60,000 nt of DNA from Takakia lepidozioides. Lineage: Eukaryota > Streptophyta > Takakiopsida > Takakiales > Takakiaceae. The first letter of the stretch is position 1. Every line of letters starts with the position of its first letter. This document shows positions 1 through 11,228 of the stretch, in pieces. The stretch spans positions 9,860,001 to 9,920,000 of the forward strand of contig CM060733.1 in NCBI GenBank assembly GCA_030704615.1, written 5' to 3'. The notes under the pieces are model-generated. The model did not search any database. It was not told where the DNA came from and worked only from the letters and a program-made list of their open reading frames with translations. The position numbers were made by a program, and so were the translations under genes.

Positions 1-1
1 T

Positions 2-175
2 CACCTGCCTCTTCTTCAACGCATGGTGTCTGATTGCAAAGAAGGAAAGTTCATGTCAGTGCTACCTCCTTTTGCACTTGTATGGATGTGGTTCTGCTAT
101 GTAGAGACATCCTTGGGTAGTGTTCGCAGTAGGAAGGAACAATACTGTGTGTTGAGAGAGTGTGTGCAGGACTAG
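2..175 (+). CDS. Possible 3' end of an ORF cut by the left edge
   Basis: A frame open from the window edge runs 58 codons to a TAG at 173-175, with residues including LLQRMVSDCKEGKF followed by a tryptophan- and cysteine-rich stretch. No start or splice acceptor is visible. I recognise no family, and an open frame of this length could be chance. It may be the last exon of a gene to the left, or nothing. Confidence 0.15.
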   Translation, partial: HLPLLQRMVSDCKEGKFMSVLPPFALVWMWFCYVETSLGSVRSRKEQYCVLRECVQD

Positions 176-3100
176 GAGATGGGAGGAGGTGGTGCCTTCA
201 TGGAGTTTTCTCGGCAGTTTTCTTATACCTATTTATATGTGTGCATCGAGAGAGGGTTTGGCCGTGTCTTTGTTTGTATTGTACCTCTGAATCTGGTCAA
301 GTCTGACAGGGTCCATGGTGGTGGTTGTTCCATTTGTCATGATTCTATTCCCTTTCTTTTACTACCTCTGTCAGTTCTGCATCCATCTAGTGCAGGATTC
401 ATGCTTATGATGAAAGTGGTGTCCTTTGACCCTGTAGATCAGCCTTACGTGCTTTCAGGCAACGGACAGCATACGCGAATGTTGTCAATGACCGTATCCC
501 TCTCTCCTCTCTTTAATTTTGACTCCGGCAGTCAGGATATGCCACAAGTCAAGGCATAGGAAAGTCCATCTAGAGGATGATGATCTGTCACCTTCCACTT
601 AAATACCAGCTGGATCAACTCAAATATGGTTAACTCTCTAAGTTGAGAGCCTTGACTCTTCTGCCTCAAAGATATGGTTGGCTGGCGGACGGCATCTATA
701 CGACGACTTTCAGAAATGCCTCAGGTGTGTGATGACACTTAATCTGTTTGATCTAGGGTGAGCGGTTGTGTTTCCTGTAGATATGAATAACATCCATAAG
801 GGCTGATGAAGCTGGTAGGGTCATTGCATAATTCAGGAGTTGCCATTCTTTCAGTTCTTTGTCTCTTGAATGCATCCAACAGTTCTTGTTGCTGTTGAAT
901 TTTCGCAAGAAGATAACACATGAACCTGTTGACCCCAAATACCCTCACATTGTGGGAGACGAAGAGACATCGCCATGTCCTGTGGGTCAAAGAAGCAAGG
1001 AGCCTGCATCAGATCCGGTTGAAGGTCAGCTCAGCGTGCCAGTGAACTCTCTTTGGTGCCTAGTTGTTTTGTCGGCATGCTAGGCAACACAACCACAGTG
1101 AGTGTTAGAGGCTAGAGGAGCAGTGGTGGCTTAAGCTCATGCTTTCTAATGCCGGCCCATAATTAATCATTACTCTATACCTTGTTAAGCAGATTGGCAT
1201 TGGCTGCCGGCAGGGGCAATGGAAATTTTGGGCTGAATGTCAAATACCCTGGTGAAAACCCAACCGCCAGTCCGGGTGGGTTAATTTACCATGCCCTGAC
1301 GAGTAGATTACTGCCAAAATTTCTATGCAAAGGTCAAAGAGTGCATTCTCTCAATCCCTGGTTGCGCTGCAATCACATACATATTGTGAATCCAGTGGTA
1401 GCCCCAGAAGGAATTATGGTGCCCTTTCACAGCTTGGCTGGCTGTATCATCCATGTACAGTACATGTCCACAGTAATTGTGCTAGATTGTCAGCTGTACC
1501 TGTGTGCTAAGGCAATTTCGGGATGAAAGCCTTCACTATTTGGGTTGCCCTTTTCACCTCTGGGTATTGCAGTGACTATGCCCTCAAGATATTTTATAGA
1601 AAAAGTTCCCTGGGAATGGTTATTGCATACATCTGTCTGCATCCTGAATTTCGTGAAACTCACAAGGATCTTGCCTAGTTTGCAGAAGAGATGCTGTCGG
1701 GCCTCCAGCAGTTATCGTGGCGGAGAGTCGACGTCAGCTTTTTGGGAGCTATCTCAGGCAACCAGGCACATAACACAATCCAGGTAGGTATTGTCCAGTG
1801 CATTAGGGTTCCAAACTTGAACGCAGACATAACAGGGGAGGAAACAGAAAGAGAGAGCCTGAGGTGGAGCTGGGAAGGGTGATCCTTGCAGTGCTGGGAT
1901 TTGATCCCTTCATTTAATTTTCCTAGGGTGTCCCTGTAGAATCTGGACCTGGTCTGCTCACTTGATCACATAAGTGAGGAGAGAGTTGGGCTAAAGAGGT
2001 GCCTTGATTGCAGGTCAAAACCCAGTCTATACATTGGGAAGGCGCTGACGTCATTCACCACATTCTCGATAAGCATTTCTAGGATCGCTGTGATGCGTAT
2101 ACCCCAACTTTTTATGGGGGAATGGTATGGTTGATTGGTGATTGATTATACTTTCTTAGTATATCTTAAACTAGATTTACATTGAAGAGTGGAGGACATG
2201 ACTTTCCATGTAGCTTCTGCGATCGTTTCAGTTGTATCACCTCAACAGTGCCCTCGTCTTTGATTCGTATCAAGTTTTTTCAACTAAAGAATGTGGCTGT
2301 TAAATGCCTCGAGTAACTAGGTTGCCTCATTTGAAGCTGTCTTTTGGCCCTCACGTGAGAGCATTGAAGTTCTGATCCCTCTTTCATCTCATCCATGGCC
2401 ACATGGCTATGACAAACAATGTCTTGTATGAGGTTGAGTACATTCGTGTTACAGTTGAAGTGTAAAGACTAAGCTGAGAAGTTGGTGAGGGATCATACTC
2501 ACGGAGCACATGATTACCCAGTAAAAGTGGATGTCTCAAACTATTGATGACAGGCTTGACTTCAAGGCAACTGCCTTACTTGAATTGAGTCGATTCATAT
2601 TTTCTTTGCTCCACAGGGATGTTATGTGCGGTACGGATTCCATGATTGTATAGAAGCAAAGCAAATGGAATACCTTTTGTATAAGCCTCATGTAATAACC
2701 CATGCACCTTGGCTAGCCATACTTTGTCATAGTGCCTCAATACAGTGGCGCCAACTTTGAAAGCAACAGGCCTGAGAAAGGAAATGAAAAACTCTGGCAA
2801 AATTTGATCCAAAGACATAACTGTAATGGATTTTGCTTGCTGTTTCTGTCAAATTTGAAGAGGATTAAGAAACAGAATCGTTCCATCCCAGGTGATTGGT
2901 TATGCCATGGCATTTTCTGGGACTTCTCTACAAGCTGTTTAGGAAGTGGCCGGAGCAGCTTCTTTCTTGTTGTCTGATATACTTCAGGCACTAGTGATGG
3001 TAGATCTGGTTGATTTCCTTTGTTGTCCTCACATTTCCCTTTATGGGGTTTTATTTCTCCGCGTAGAGGTTCTTGTTAACTCTTCTCCAGTCACACCTCA

Positions 3101-3932
3101 TTTGGGTCTTTTATATAAAGCTTTGCCGAGTTGTTTTAAATCCATAATGCTCGTGCACCTGCCATTGTGGTGGTTCCAAGGTTCGTCATGCCGTGAGCAG
3201 CATTGTTTGCGAATGAGCAGTTGGTCTCAACAGTTCCAAGTGTGGAATAATCAAATTTCTGGTTGCATATATGAACAATACATCTCATCCCAAAGGACAG
3301 CTTATGATTTTTGGCACAAGCTGTCACATCCGTGGTGAAATCAGATTCGGCCATAAAATGATGAAACCCTGGAAGATTTTGTCCAAATCGGAAACACAGG
3401 ACGGCCCTCGGATTGCGAGTCAGATTTGTTCTGAAATTGTGGAGTGTAATTTGCGAATGAAATGAGCAGAATCAGATACTGTATAAGACTACATTTGTGG
3501 ATGAGCCTGCAGTGGTCCATGGAAGCCCGCCGGTTCCTCTAATCTGTGAAATACTTGCAGAAGTCCTCTTGAGTCTCTTCCAATCACAATTTTCAGGATC
3601 GAAACCTGAAGATCGTTGCGAGGAATTTGGGGGGTTATGATTGGCGTTTAAGTAGGGTATGGTTGCAACCTCGTATAGGAACTCCATCAAAGGTTTGAGA
3701 GACACAGAAGACCACACTCAGGAAAATTGGAGTGGATCTGATGGGGTTATGGAAGCACCGATTTTCTTGTGAATTGTGTTTCTCACCACGGCACTCAATG
3801 AGCTTGCATGTTGCTGCTCCTGTGACAATGCTGAGTTGTTGGATTTACCATGGGCGTCAAAAGAAATTCATCAATTCCAATTCATCTTCACTTGCGTACC
3901 TGTAGACAAAGTAGAGTTTGTTGTAGGAGACA
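176..3932. other. Intergenic region without a supported gene
   Basis: Several ORFs of 60-130 codons occur on both strands, but none shows a motif, and I saw no chain of exons. The last few hundred bases before 3933 are the likely promoter and leader of the seipin gene. No promoter element was recognised with certainty. A phrase reading DYALK near 1578 also occurs near 7119, inside the seipin intron, so a degraded dispersed repeat may be present. Confidence 0.4.
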
Positions 3933-6900
3933 ATGGGACGGGAGGATGGATCTCTCTCTCCGAGAGCCACGGAGGTTGAAGGAGAAGGGAGCGATGCATT
4001 CAGTGGCACACTTGCATCTGTGGCCAAAAATGCGATTGGAAGATCAGAAGGAGCTCCAAGCTGGGCAACTGTGGGCCATGAGGACACCCATGAAAATTAT
4101 AAGACTGCAAACGTGGGAGAGTTGGAGGGCAAACAATTTGACGGGTTTTTGAAAGCAGACCCAACGGCTGGCTTGGAAATTGGAAGCGTCCAAAATGAAC
4201 CAGCATTTTCTTCGTCCAGGGTTGGAACTGTAGCGGGCAATGAGAAGAATGACATTGAGTTACCAGCAACAAGGGGAGATGTGTTGCAAAATGTGGAGGT
4301 GATTGCTCCTCCAGAGATCGCAATTGCGACGGGCGATAACAAGAATGTCAAGGACTCGCCAGCAACGGACGCACAGGGTGGCATGGTAAGGGCAGTAGAG
4401 ATTTTTCAGAGCAAAGACAAAGAGGAGTCCCGAAACAAAGCCTCGGTAATCCCCGTCGCTAAAATAAATGATTCGAACTTGCTAACAGCTGGTGCACCGA
4501 ACAGCAGGGGAGTAGAAGTACCAGTGGTGGATACAATATGTCAACATGGGTCCTTGCAAGAAGATTTAATTGGTCCCAAAGTCACTGAGATTGTATGTGG
4601 TGATGTTCAGGATCTACAAGTTAGCAGCGTAAGACTGACAGAATTGTTGGGGAAGAAAGATAAAGGGGAGCGTTTGAAAGAAACGGGTATTGTGTCAAAC
4701 GTGGTCCCGATTAAGAAGCAAACTGTTTATGGGCAGACGGATAATACATCGGCAGGGGCGGATGGACCGGAAAACAATGAAGCTGAGGCGGAATTGGTGG
4801 ATACGAAAGATCAAGATCGGTTTTGGAGACGATATTTAACTGAAGAGAAAAATGACCAGGATGTAAAGAAAAATAGAGTAGGATCACCAGAGTCGTTGGA
4901 AAAGAAAGACAGGTCTTTGAAAGGAAAGGGCATGGGGTCAAAAGTGGGCCTCATTAAGAAGCGAATTGTCGGTGGGAAGAAGAAGGACATATCAGCAGGT
5001 GTTTATGGAAGGAAGGACAAGACTTTGGTAGGGACTGGTGCATCAGATGCACAGGGAAACAGAGTAGGATCACCAGAGTTGGTGGGGAAAAAAGACAGGG
5101 TGGGGTATTTGAAGGGAAAGGGCATGGGGTCAAAAGTGGCCCTCAGTAAGAAGCAAAGTATGGATGGGAAGAAGGATGAGACGTCAGCAGGGGTAACAAG
5201 CAAAAAATTAGTAGACTTGGCGGTTTTGGAGCTAAACAACAGAGTTGGAGTCTCAGATCTAAGGGTTCGGACTCGGAAAGAAACACCCAGGTTATGGAAT
5301 ATAGAAAGTCCCCAGAGTCCTATGAAGCGAGTTCTGTCTTTGGTGACAGAGAGAAGAGGTGGGAGTAAATCGCCACCAGCACATCGAAGAGTGCTTAAGG
5401 GAGGGCATATAACATTCAACTGGTCAAGTAGTGAAGTCGACGAAAGAAGGGCAAGTAAATCAAGTGAAATGGAAGCACCAGACAACAGAAACATACAAGA
5501 GGAGATACAGATCAATGAGTTGAGCGCTTCAAGGCCAGATTTAGGTAGGCCTTCACAAGACTCAAAGATTTTAAACTTGCAAGGAACGCACAGTCTTAAG
5601 GACAATCCGCTTTTTGGGTGTGGACCACAGGGTCATTGTTTTGATCTTCGAGAAAAGCCGGCATTAAAAAGAGTTGATGATGGAATCCATATCAGTTCCC
5701 CTCTTGACCCTGGGACAACTTCCTCAATTGTGTCATCATCCCCTGGATCCAGGAGCTTGTCGCCTCTGGAGAGAGATTCTAATTTAAGTGCTGTGCAGAG
5801 CAAGAGGGAGAGCACAATTGATGTCATGTCCCTAACAGACAGGCATGCAGATGGAATTGTTGAGTCTTCCTTGAGCCCTTCAGGGATTGATACAAATCAA
5901 TCAATTGAAGGAGAGGGCAGAGAGCTAAATGTCAATGTGCAATACAGCTCAGTGGGGAAGGTTATAGTATGTATGACGTGTGTTAAAGAGACAGTAGAGG
6001 TGACTTCAGTCGATGCAGAAGATAGCTCAGTGGGGAAGGTTATAGGAGATATGACATGTGTGAAGGAAAGGGAAAGACAAGGGGTGGAGTCGACTTCAGC
6101 TTCTGGCAGCAGAAGGGACCCCGAATGTAGTGTCTTGAGCCCTACAGGAGCTGAGAGAAGGGAGGTCTATAAAGTGCCAGAAAGGGAGCCCGATGTCTCA
6201 CCTCAAATGGAAGGAATTGAGAAGAAAATGTTTGTACAACCGGTAGGCTTTGTAATTGAAGCAATGGGGTTCCAGATCAAGCTCATACTACTTACTATCT
6301 ATTTTGGCTTGTGGCTTTTCGGTTGTGCACACTCATTGTTTGTAAATCCAGTTCACAAGACATTACAAGTCATAAGAATGATAGCTGGGGCAATTAGTGA
6401 CAGATCTGCGTCTGTGACACAAATGAGGCACTGTGAAGATGTGTTGCGAGTTGGGCCTGTTGTGAAGCAAACAAGGCAACAAGTGAGTTTTGGATGCTTG
6501 GCAGCAATTTATGTGTTTTTTGTGCTTAGCACACTGTTGATTCCGGCAATGCTTCTTGACTTCTTCTTTGTGAGGAGTCTTGTGGAGGAGCCAATTGAGA
6601 TTCAAGATTTGTTGCATTTTGATTACACGCAAGAAATTCCTAGTGCTGCAGCCTGTCTCCTGCCTCTACCTGTCATCATGAAAGAGAAGGGCTTTGCATC
6701 CAACCTTCCTGACACGGTTATCTCCACTCATGTCATTCCTACCTCACACAAGTTCCACGTTACTATCTTTCTGACGCTACCCGAGTCGGACTACAATCGA
6801 CAACTGGGCATGTTTCAGGTTTGATTCTACCCCATGTGTGTGTGACACATCTGTAGCGCAGAGGACACAGTAATTGTAGTGTGGGAATCAACATCATGTT

Positions 6901-8531
6901 TTCTAGCATGATGTTGATGCCAACCCTTTTCAATTACCAGGTTGTCATCAGCAAGCACCATGCTAGTCTGGCTTAGTACTTGCATTGTCACTGTAGGAGA
7001 CCAGTTTCTTTTGGGTTTGGATTGGATGACAGGGGCTGCATTCAAAGTTTTCCTTACTGATGGGTTAGAAACCCCACATCTGTCTCTAGAAGGTTTGATA
7101 TCATGTAGGGACTATGCCCTCAAGATGATGTCATAGCAGTACTCGCATGGAATGTTCAATAAAGTCAAACTGGCTACATTCTTCAGGTGATGTTTTGTGG
7201 AGGACTGGAAAGATATTTTAATGGATTGTTAGTTGGAAGGAACTACTGTATTTTCGAATATCTTACAGCCATGATTTGTCACCAAAATCAGCATAAAGCA
7301 GGGTGGGTCGAGGAATGAGAGGTGTCCCAACTGGACACCACCAGAGAGCTTGATAGGGACCAACAGTGTGAAGTGGGGACTCCGCTTTAATATACATAGT
7401 ATCTGTTTTGACTCCTCAGATGTCTTCTAGAATGCCCATTATGAGTTTACTCTGGTTGCTGAACTCAGCTGCAACGACCGCTTTCTGCCCTTAAGTCATA
7501 AAAAAGAGGCCGTAATTTGGATTGGTGAGCATGAATAGAACATCTTCGAGTAAGTTGAGATAGCTCATTAGTTGCTTCTTGATTCAGATCTTTTGCTTAT
7601 AAAGTAGAGAGTCAAGCTAGTAGAGGAAACCTTGCATCCTACAGGTGATGCGCTTTGTTCTTATCCATTTGGCACAAGTTAAGATGTTTTTGTTGTGGCT
7701 GTAGGGGAAATTTATTTTGTGGAGTGGGTCTCTTGGATATATTTTGTTTCAGCTGTGTTGTTGGTTGGATGTGTGACCAAGTGGAACAAAACTGAATCAA
7801 GGCCTTTCTGGTGGGATATTAAAACTCGGCAGGTCACAGCAGAGTTGCTGTCGGTGCGGGGCCAAGTGCTGCATAGAGCAAGCCAACCGTGCATGCTACG
7901 ATTCAATAGTGCACCTGTGCGCTATGCCAAGACTCTACTTTTGGGAGTCCCCTTGCTTTTGGGAATATGGGGGGAGTCACAGACGCTAGCAGTCCGAATC
8001 ATAAATTACGAAGAAGATGAAGTGGCCACAGCAAGTATTCGTGTTGTGCTGGAGCCCAAGGCCGGGGATTCATGGAGGTTTGGCCTTCCTGAGCTCTATA
8101 ATGCTGAAATAGAGGTGAAATCTCAGCTGCCATGGATGAAGGATATGGTCCGAAACTGGAAATGGACATTGTATGTATGGAGTGGGTTATCCTTGTTTGT
8201 ATTTGAGGTGTGCATCGCTCTTTGTTGTTGTCGCCAAGTCTTGATGCCAACTGTCCAGTTGCGTGGGGAAACTGGAGAAGTTGTTGTGCAGTCTGAAAGT
8301 GCAAGCTTGCGAATGCCTCGAGATGAAGGGTGTCCTAGGGAGGGGGGGAAACAAACTGGGACTAAGCGACGGGTGATTTTTCAGGATGAGCTTCCAACAG
8401 CACGAGTTCTCTCCGTACCCAACCACGTTTCTGTCAGCTCAAACGAGCAACAGCTTTTCAATGTAGGAGTTGACATTCCAACAAATACTGTTTCTAGTCA
8501 AGAGGGCTTAGCAGCCAAAGCAGGGATATAG
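3933..8531 (+). CDS. SEIPIN: Seipin (plant SEIPIN2/3-like), two exons
   Basis: Seipin is an ER membrane protein that organises lipid-droplet budding. Exon 1 is 3933-6818 (962 codons) and exon 2 is 7833-8531, phase 0, joining GMFQ to VTAELLS. The product is 1,194 residues. The family hallmark is at the end of exon 1: LPESDYNRQLGMFQ, preceded by a membrane segment, VEEPIE and HFDYTQ. Exon 2 continues the luminal domain (SQPCMLRF, GESQTL) and holds the C-terminal membrane helix, about residues 1070-1097. Two hydrophobic segments lie near residues 780-803 and 852-879. The N-terminal ~770 residues are charged and low complexity, with an imperfect repeat about 62 residues long (NRVGSPE...KGKGMGSKV) near residues 313 and 375. 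Plant SEIPIN2/3 also carry N-terminal extensions, but this one is unusually long. The start is the first ATG of the frame. The family call is firm; the exact start is less so. Confidence 0.9.
6888..6917. repeat. Perfect 11-bp inverted repeat with 8-nt loop in the seipin intron
   Basis: TCAACATCATG at 6888-6898 is followed by an 8-base loop and its exact complement at 6907-6917. It lies 70 bases inside the intron after the donor at 6819. It could fold as an RNA hairpin or be a palindromic relic. No function is implied. Confidence 0.6.
6942..7136 (+). mobile_element. Relic of a Ty3/gypsy aspartic-protease region in the seipin intron
   Basis: A 64-codon frame reads IVTVGDQFLLGLDWM, then LTDG. 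The complete retroelement in this window has VTMGKQLLLGLDWM and LTDG at the matching place (near 18966-19065). The fragment therefore looks like the C-terminal part of a retroviral-type protease domain left in the intron. The catalytic D-T/S-G is not in the fragment. Confidence 0.45.
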
Positions 8532-9670
8532 GAGTGGGGGGGCTTTGCATTGTCAAAGCAAAGTAAGAGTTGAGTCTTTGGGAGATCGGCCAACACTAAG
8601 GCTAGCAACAGTTGGCATCTGTCTCCCGGAAAGAAAATCTTGAAGATGTTGATCAAACAGTAAGATAGGTGGAAGACACGGTTTGCTGTTTGGAAGAGCC
8701 TGTGGTTGATCAAGTCACAGAAGGGGTCAGACAGAGTCATTTATGAAAGGAAAGCAGCTATGGTTGCTGAGGAGAGCAGCAGGTTGTAGGCATAGAAAGA
8801 GTTGTAGAGCTGGTGGTCAGCCAAATGGCAGTCCGATGTGCAACTCTCTAACATTTCCAGTGGCGGGTCTCACTCATCCAATTTCATTGAACATGATGTC
8901 TCAGAGCAGGACCAGGTTTTTTAAGCAACTGGTGGCTAGGAGGACTTTTGAAATCACGGAAGAGACAATCCTTACCTTGTGAGAGTGTTCATGGGCTTCA
9001 CTGCCCAGTATGTAACATAATTCTAGTCACAACAAGGTAGTTAAGCATGCAGAATGGCCCATGACATCTGCTGAAGTCACGCCATCGACTCGTCAATGTA
9101 CTGGAGCCAAATCAGAAGGGGCTTTATGATGAAATCCTGAGCTCAGCTTTTGAGGGTCAGCCCAAATATAACACTGTCTAGAAGTTCATTCTCTACCTTC
9201 CTGAAGCTTGAGAGGATGTGGAAGGCTGCCCACACATCACTCCATCCATCAGCGTTGCTGACGTGTTTGCTACATGGATCCATCTGGTTTCCATTTCTCG
9301 GAAATAGAGAAACTCTCAGACACCATAAAACTACCCTCCACGAGAGTCAGCAGCAGCGTCTCGTCCCGGAATCATCGCTTCATTTCGTTCTCTTTTCCAT
9401 CCTCCCATGTGCAAGATCCTGTGGAAATTCCTTTGCTGTGTCCTTGTCAGTGACCCCATCCGTCTCTTACTTTTACCTTATCTGTCTCAATGTCTCTCTC
9501 TACGAGGACGTTATAAAATACCATTTCATTTCATTTCTCACTCTCTACGCGGAACAATGAGATAAGCAATAGCCTGGTACAGAGAAGACCCGGTTGAATG
9601 TTGAGACATTAGAGGATTTTTTCCACTTGGGTGATGAATTGAGTGAGCATCCATCTTCTTTGATTTGTGG
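8532..9670. other. Spacer between seipin and RLK-1
   Basis: The first part is probably seipin 3' UTR. ORFs at 8743-8982 and 9150-9560 show no domain. An inverted copy of a dispersed repeat lies at about 9430-9545. I see no exon chain. Confidence 0.4.
9430..9545 (-). repeat. Dispersed repeat with GAAATGAAATGG / TTTATAACGTCC junction
   Basis: On the minus strand this reads GAAATGAAATGAAATGGTAT followed by TTTATAACGTCC. Related sequence occurs on the plus strand at about 49304, 50826 and 54558. All copies sit around or inside the two receptor-kinase genes. The GAAAT-rich part resembles a SINE tail, but the boundaries are not resolved. Confidence 0.5.
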
Positions 9671-9675
9671 TGCCA

Positions 9676-10008
9676 GAAAGCTACAAGGAGCTCGGATGCT
9701 TCGGAATTCAAGCTAATTTCAGCAACGGAGCATATCGATGACTGCAGGGTTTATTGAAGAAATGGTGATGATGGAAACGTTATATACTCATTCTTCTGTT
9801 GCTTCTGTATTGGAGCTCGGATGCGGTGGCGCAACCTATTCCTCCACGATGTGACTGCTGTGGAAAACTGATGCACTCAGCGAACGCTTTGGATTGGCAT
9901 TATCCTTCATCCGCCCCTTGCCTTCGTGCACTTGATGTTCCTTTTCACTGTTTCTCTCTGTATGCACCAGCACGAAGCAGTAGTTTGATAGCAGCGAGTG
10001 CCAATTAA
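9676..10008 (+). pseudogene. RLK-1 leader and signal-peptide exon relic
   Basis: CCAGAAAGCTACAAGGAGCT at 9676 matches the leader of RLK-2 at 47307 almost exactly. About 90 bases downstream, ATGATGGAAACG followed by a leucine-rich stretch and LYWSSDAVAQP parallels the RLK-2 signal peptide MMTALYCW...[11 protein letters not shown]. Here the ATG and the hydrophobic core are in different frames, so at least one small indel breaks the signal peptide. No malectin or LRR exon follows before the membrane exon at about 10219, where RLK-2 has roughly 6 kb of ectodomain. Confidence 0.6.
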
Positions 10009-10218
10009 CAACGAGCGGATTCTCTAACCCATGTTGTCTGGGTTCTGGATTGTTTCGTAGGATTTACCGCAGATCATTCCACAGGGGTTGGACTTCCATA
10101 GTCAAGTAGTTTTTCTGCCCTTCCTCTGTCTGCAAAGATCTACCATGGCATCAAGCGGGCTTGAAATCTCGCGCCAGAATTGAGACCCGAGCAGGGCTAC
10201 AACTGCAGTCATTCTCTG

Positions 10219-10334
10219 AATACCAGGGGCTTTCTTTTTGGCAAAGAGTGCAGTTATTCTAATGCTGGGAGCTGCCCTCGGCTGTTTCTTGGGGTGCAAG
10301 AAAAAATTGCCACATGAGGGGAGCACGAAGGCAA
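10219..10334 (+). pseudogene. RLK-1 transmembrane exon remnant
   Basis: The frame reads AVILMLGAALGCFLGCKKK and then LPHEGSTKA, ending at a GTAGGT donor after 10334. RLK-2 has [25 protein letters not shown] and the same GTAGGT donor at the equivalent place (53830). The phase (one leftover base) fits the kinase exon at 11204. A TGA upstream in this frame, near 10216, closes it. The 5' half of the exon, the LRR-side hinge, is not recognisable. Confidence 0.6.
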
Positions 10335-10559
10335 GTAGGTGCCACCAACCATCGCTTTCTTTCTCCCTCCTTTCTTTCAAATTCGTTTCCAGCCATTCTG
10401 AGAATGATACCCAATTTCTTGTAACTGGACTGTTGTCAGCTGTGTAGCTATATGGCAAGTTTGGGTTAAGTGTGCTTGGTGGACCTCTCAGGGTATTTCA
10501 TAGCCAGGGTTGGGAGAGAGTGGTCTCTACAAGCAGCCTGAAAACTATTCAATATGAAG

Positions 10560-11228
10560 AGTTCTCTAAGGTGGAGATCTCATGTAGATATGCAGCAGGC
10601 ATCGCTGATTTTCATAGTGAAGGGCCTCTGTAAAGGGTTTGGCTGTCTCTGAACAGGCAGTGGTAGCAGCACTTGATTTCATATAGAGCAGAATGAGAGA
10701 GAGAGATATAAAGTAACAGGAAGGAGTGCAGAAGTCAGAAATAATATACTCATAAGACGACATTTGCCGCAGCCACAGGCCATAGGCAGTCAGAAATAGA
10801 GATACACAGAACGTGTGATATCAACCCTCCTGGAGGGTTTGGGGTATTACCCATCTATTCATGGAAAACCGATGTGAAATAGCCATATGCTTGTGCATAG
10901 CCAATGATGATATAGTGAGGTGGATGAGGAAGGAAGTTAGATTTATTACCTCCCCTACAAACAGAAGGTGTTGGGACTTGGGACCAAAAGAATGTTCGCT
11001 AATCCAGAATATTAAAGCTCTGATGGAGTTGGTAAGAGCCTGCCTAACAAAGCTCAAAGACTGAGTGACTCTATGTTTGTGACTGGCATCTTGCTGGAGT
11101 TTAATACTATTAATGAGTGGGATCCAATTCCTTTCCAAAAGCCAAACATCAGATTTCTCATATCTGTGGTGCAAGACAGGTCTATCTTCTGGCCCTCCCA
11201 CAGGGACTGACACGTTGGAGGTTTTCAT
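10560..11228 (-). pseudogene. Antisense protein-like cassette (A, B start, C) inside the RLK-1 intron
   Basis: Read on the minus strand, the intron between the membrane exon and the first kinase exon holds, from high to low coordinates: block C, about 11200-10860 (ALIFW, then LLFVGEVINLTSF, hydrophobic); a short end of block B, about 10780-10746; and block A, about 10625-10600 (EALHYENQRC). RLK-2 has the same blocks in the same order in the same intron (55591-54349). I do not recognise the protein. Stops interrupt it, so it is probably a relic here. Confidence 0.45.

Noticed and set aside
179-559. 126-residue ORF as a gene
   Set aside because: There is no motif, no codon pattern or splice context, and its composition looks random.
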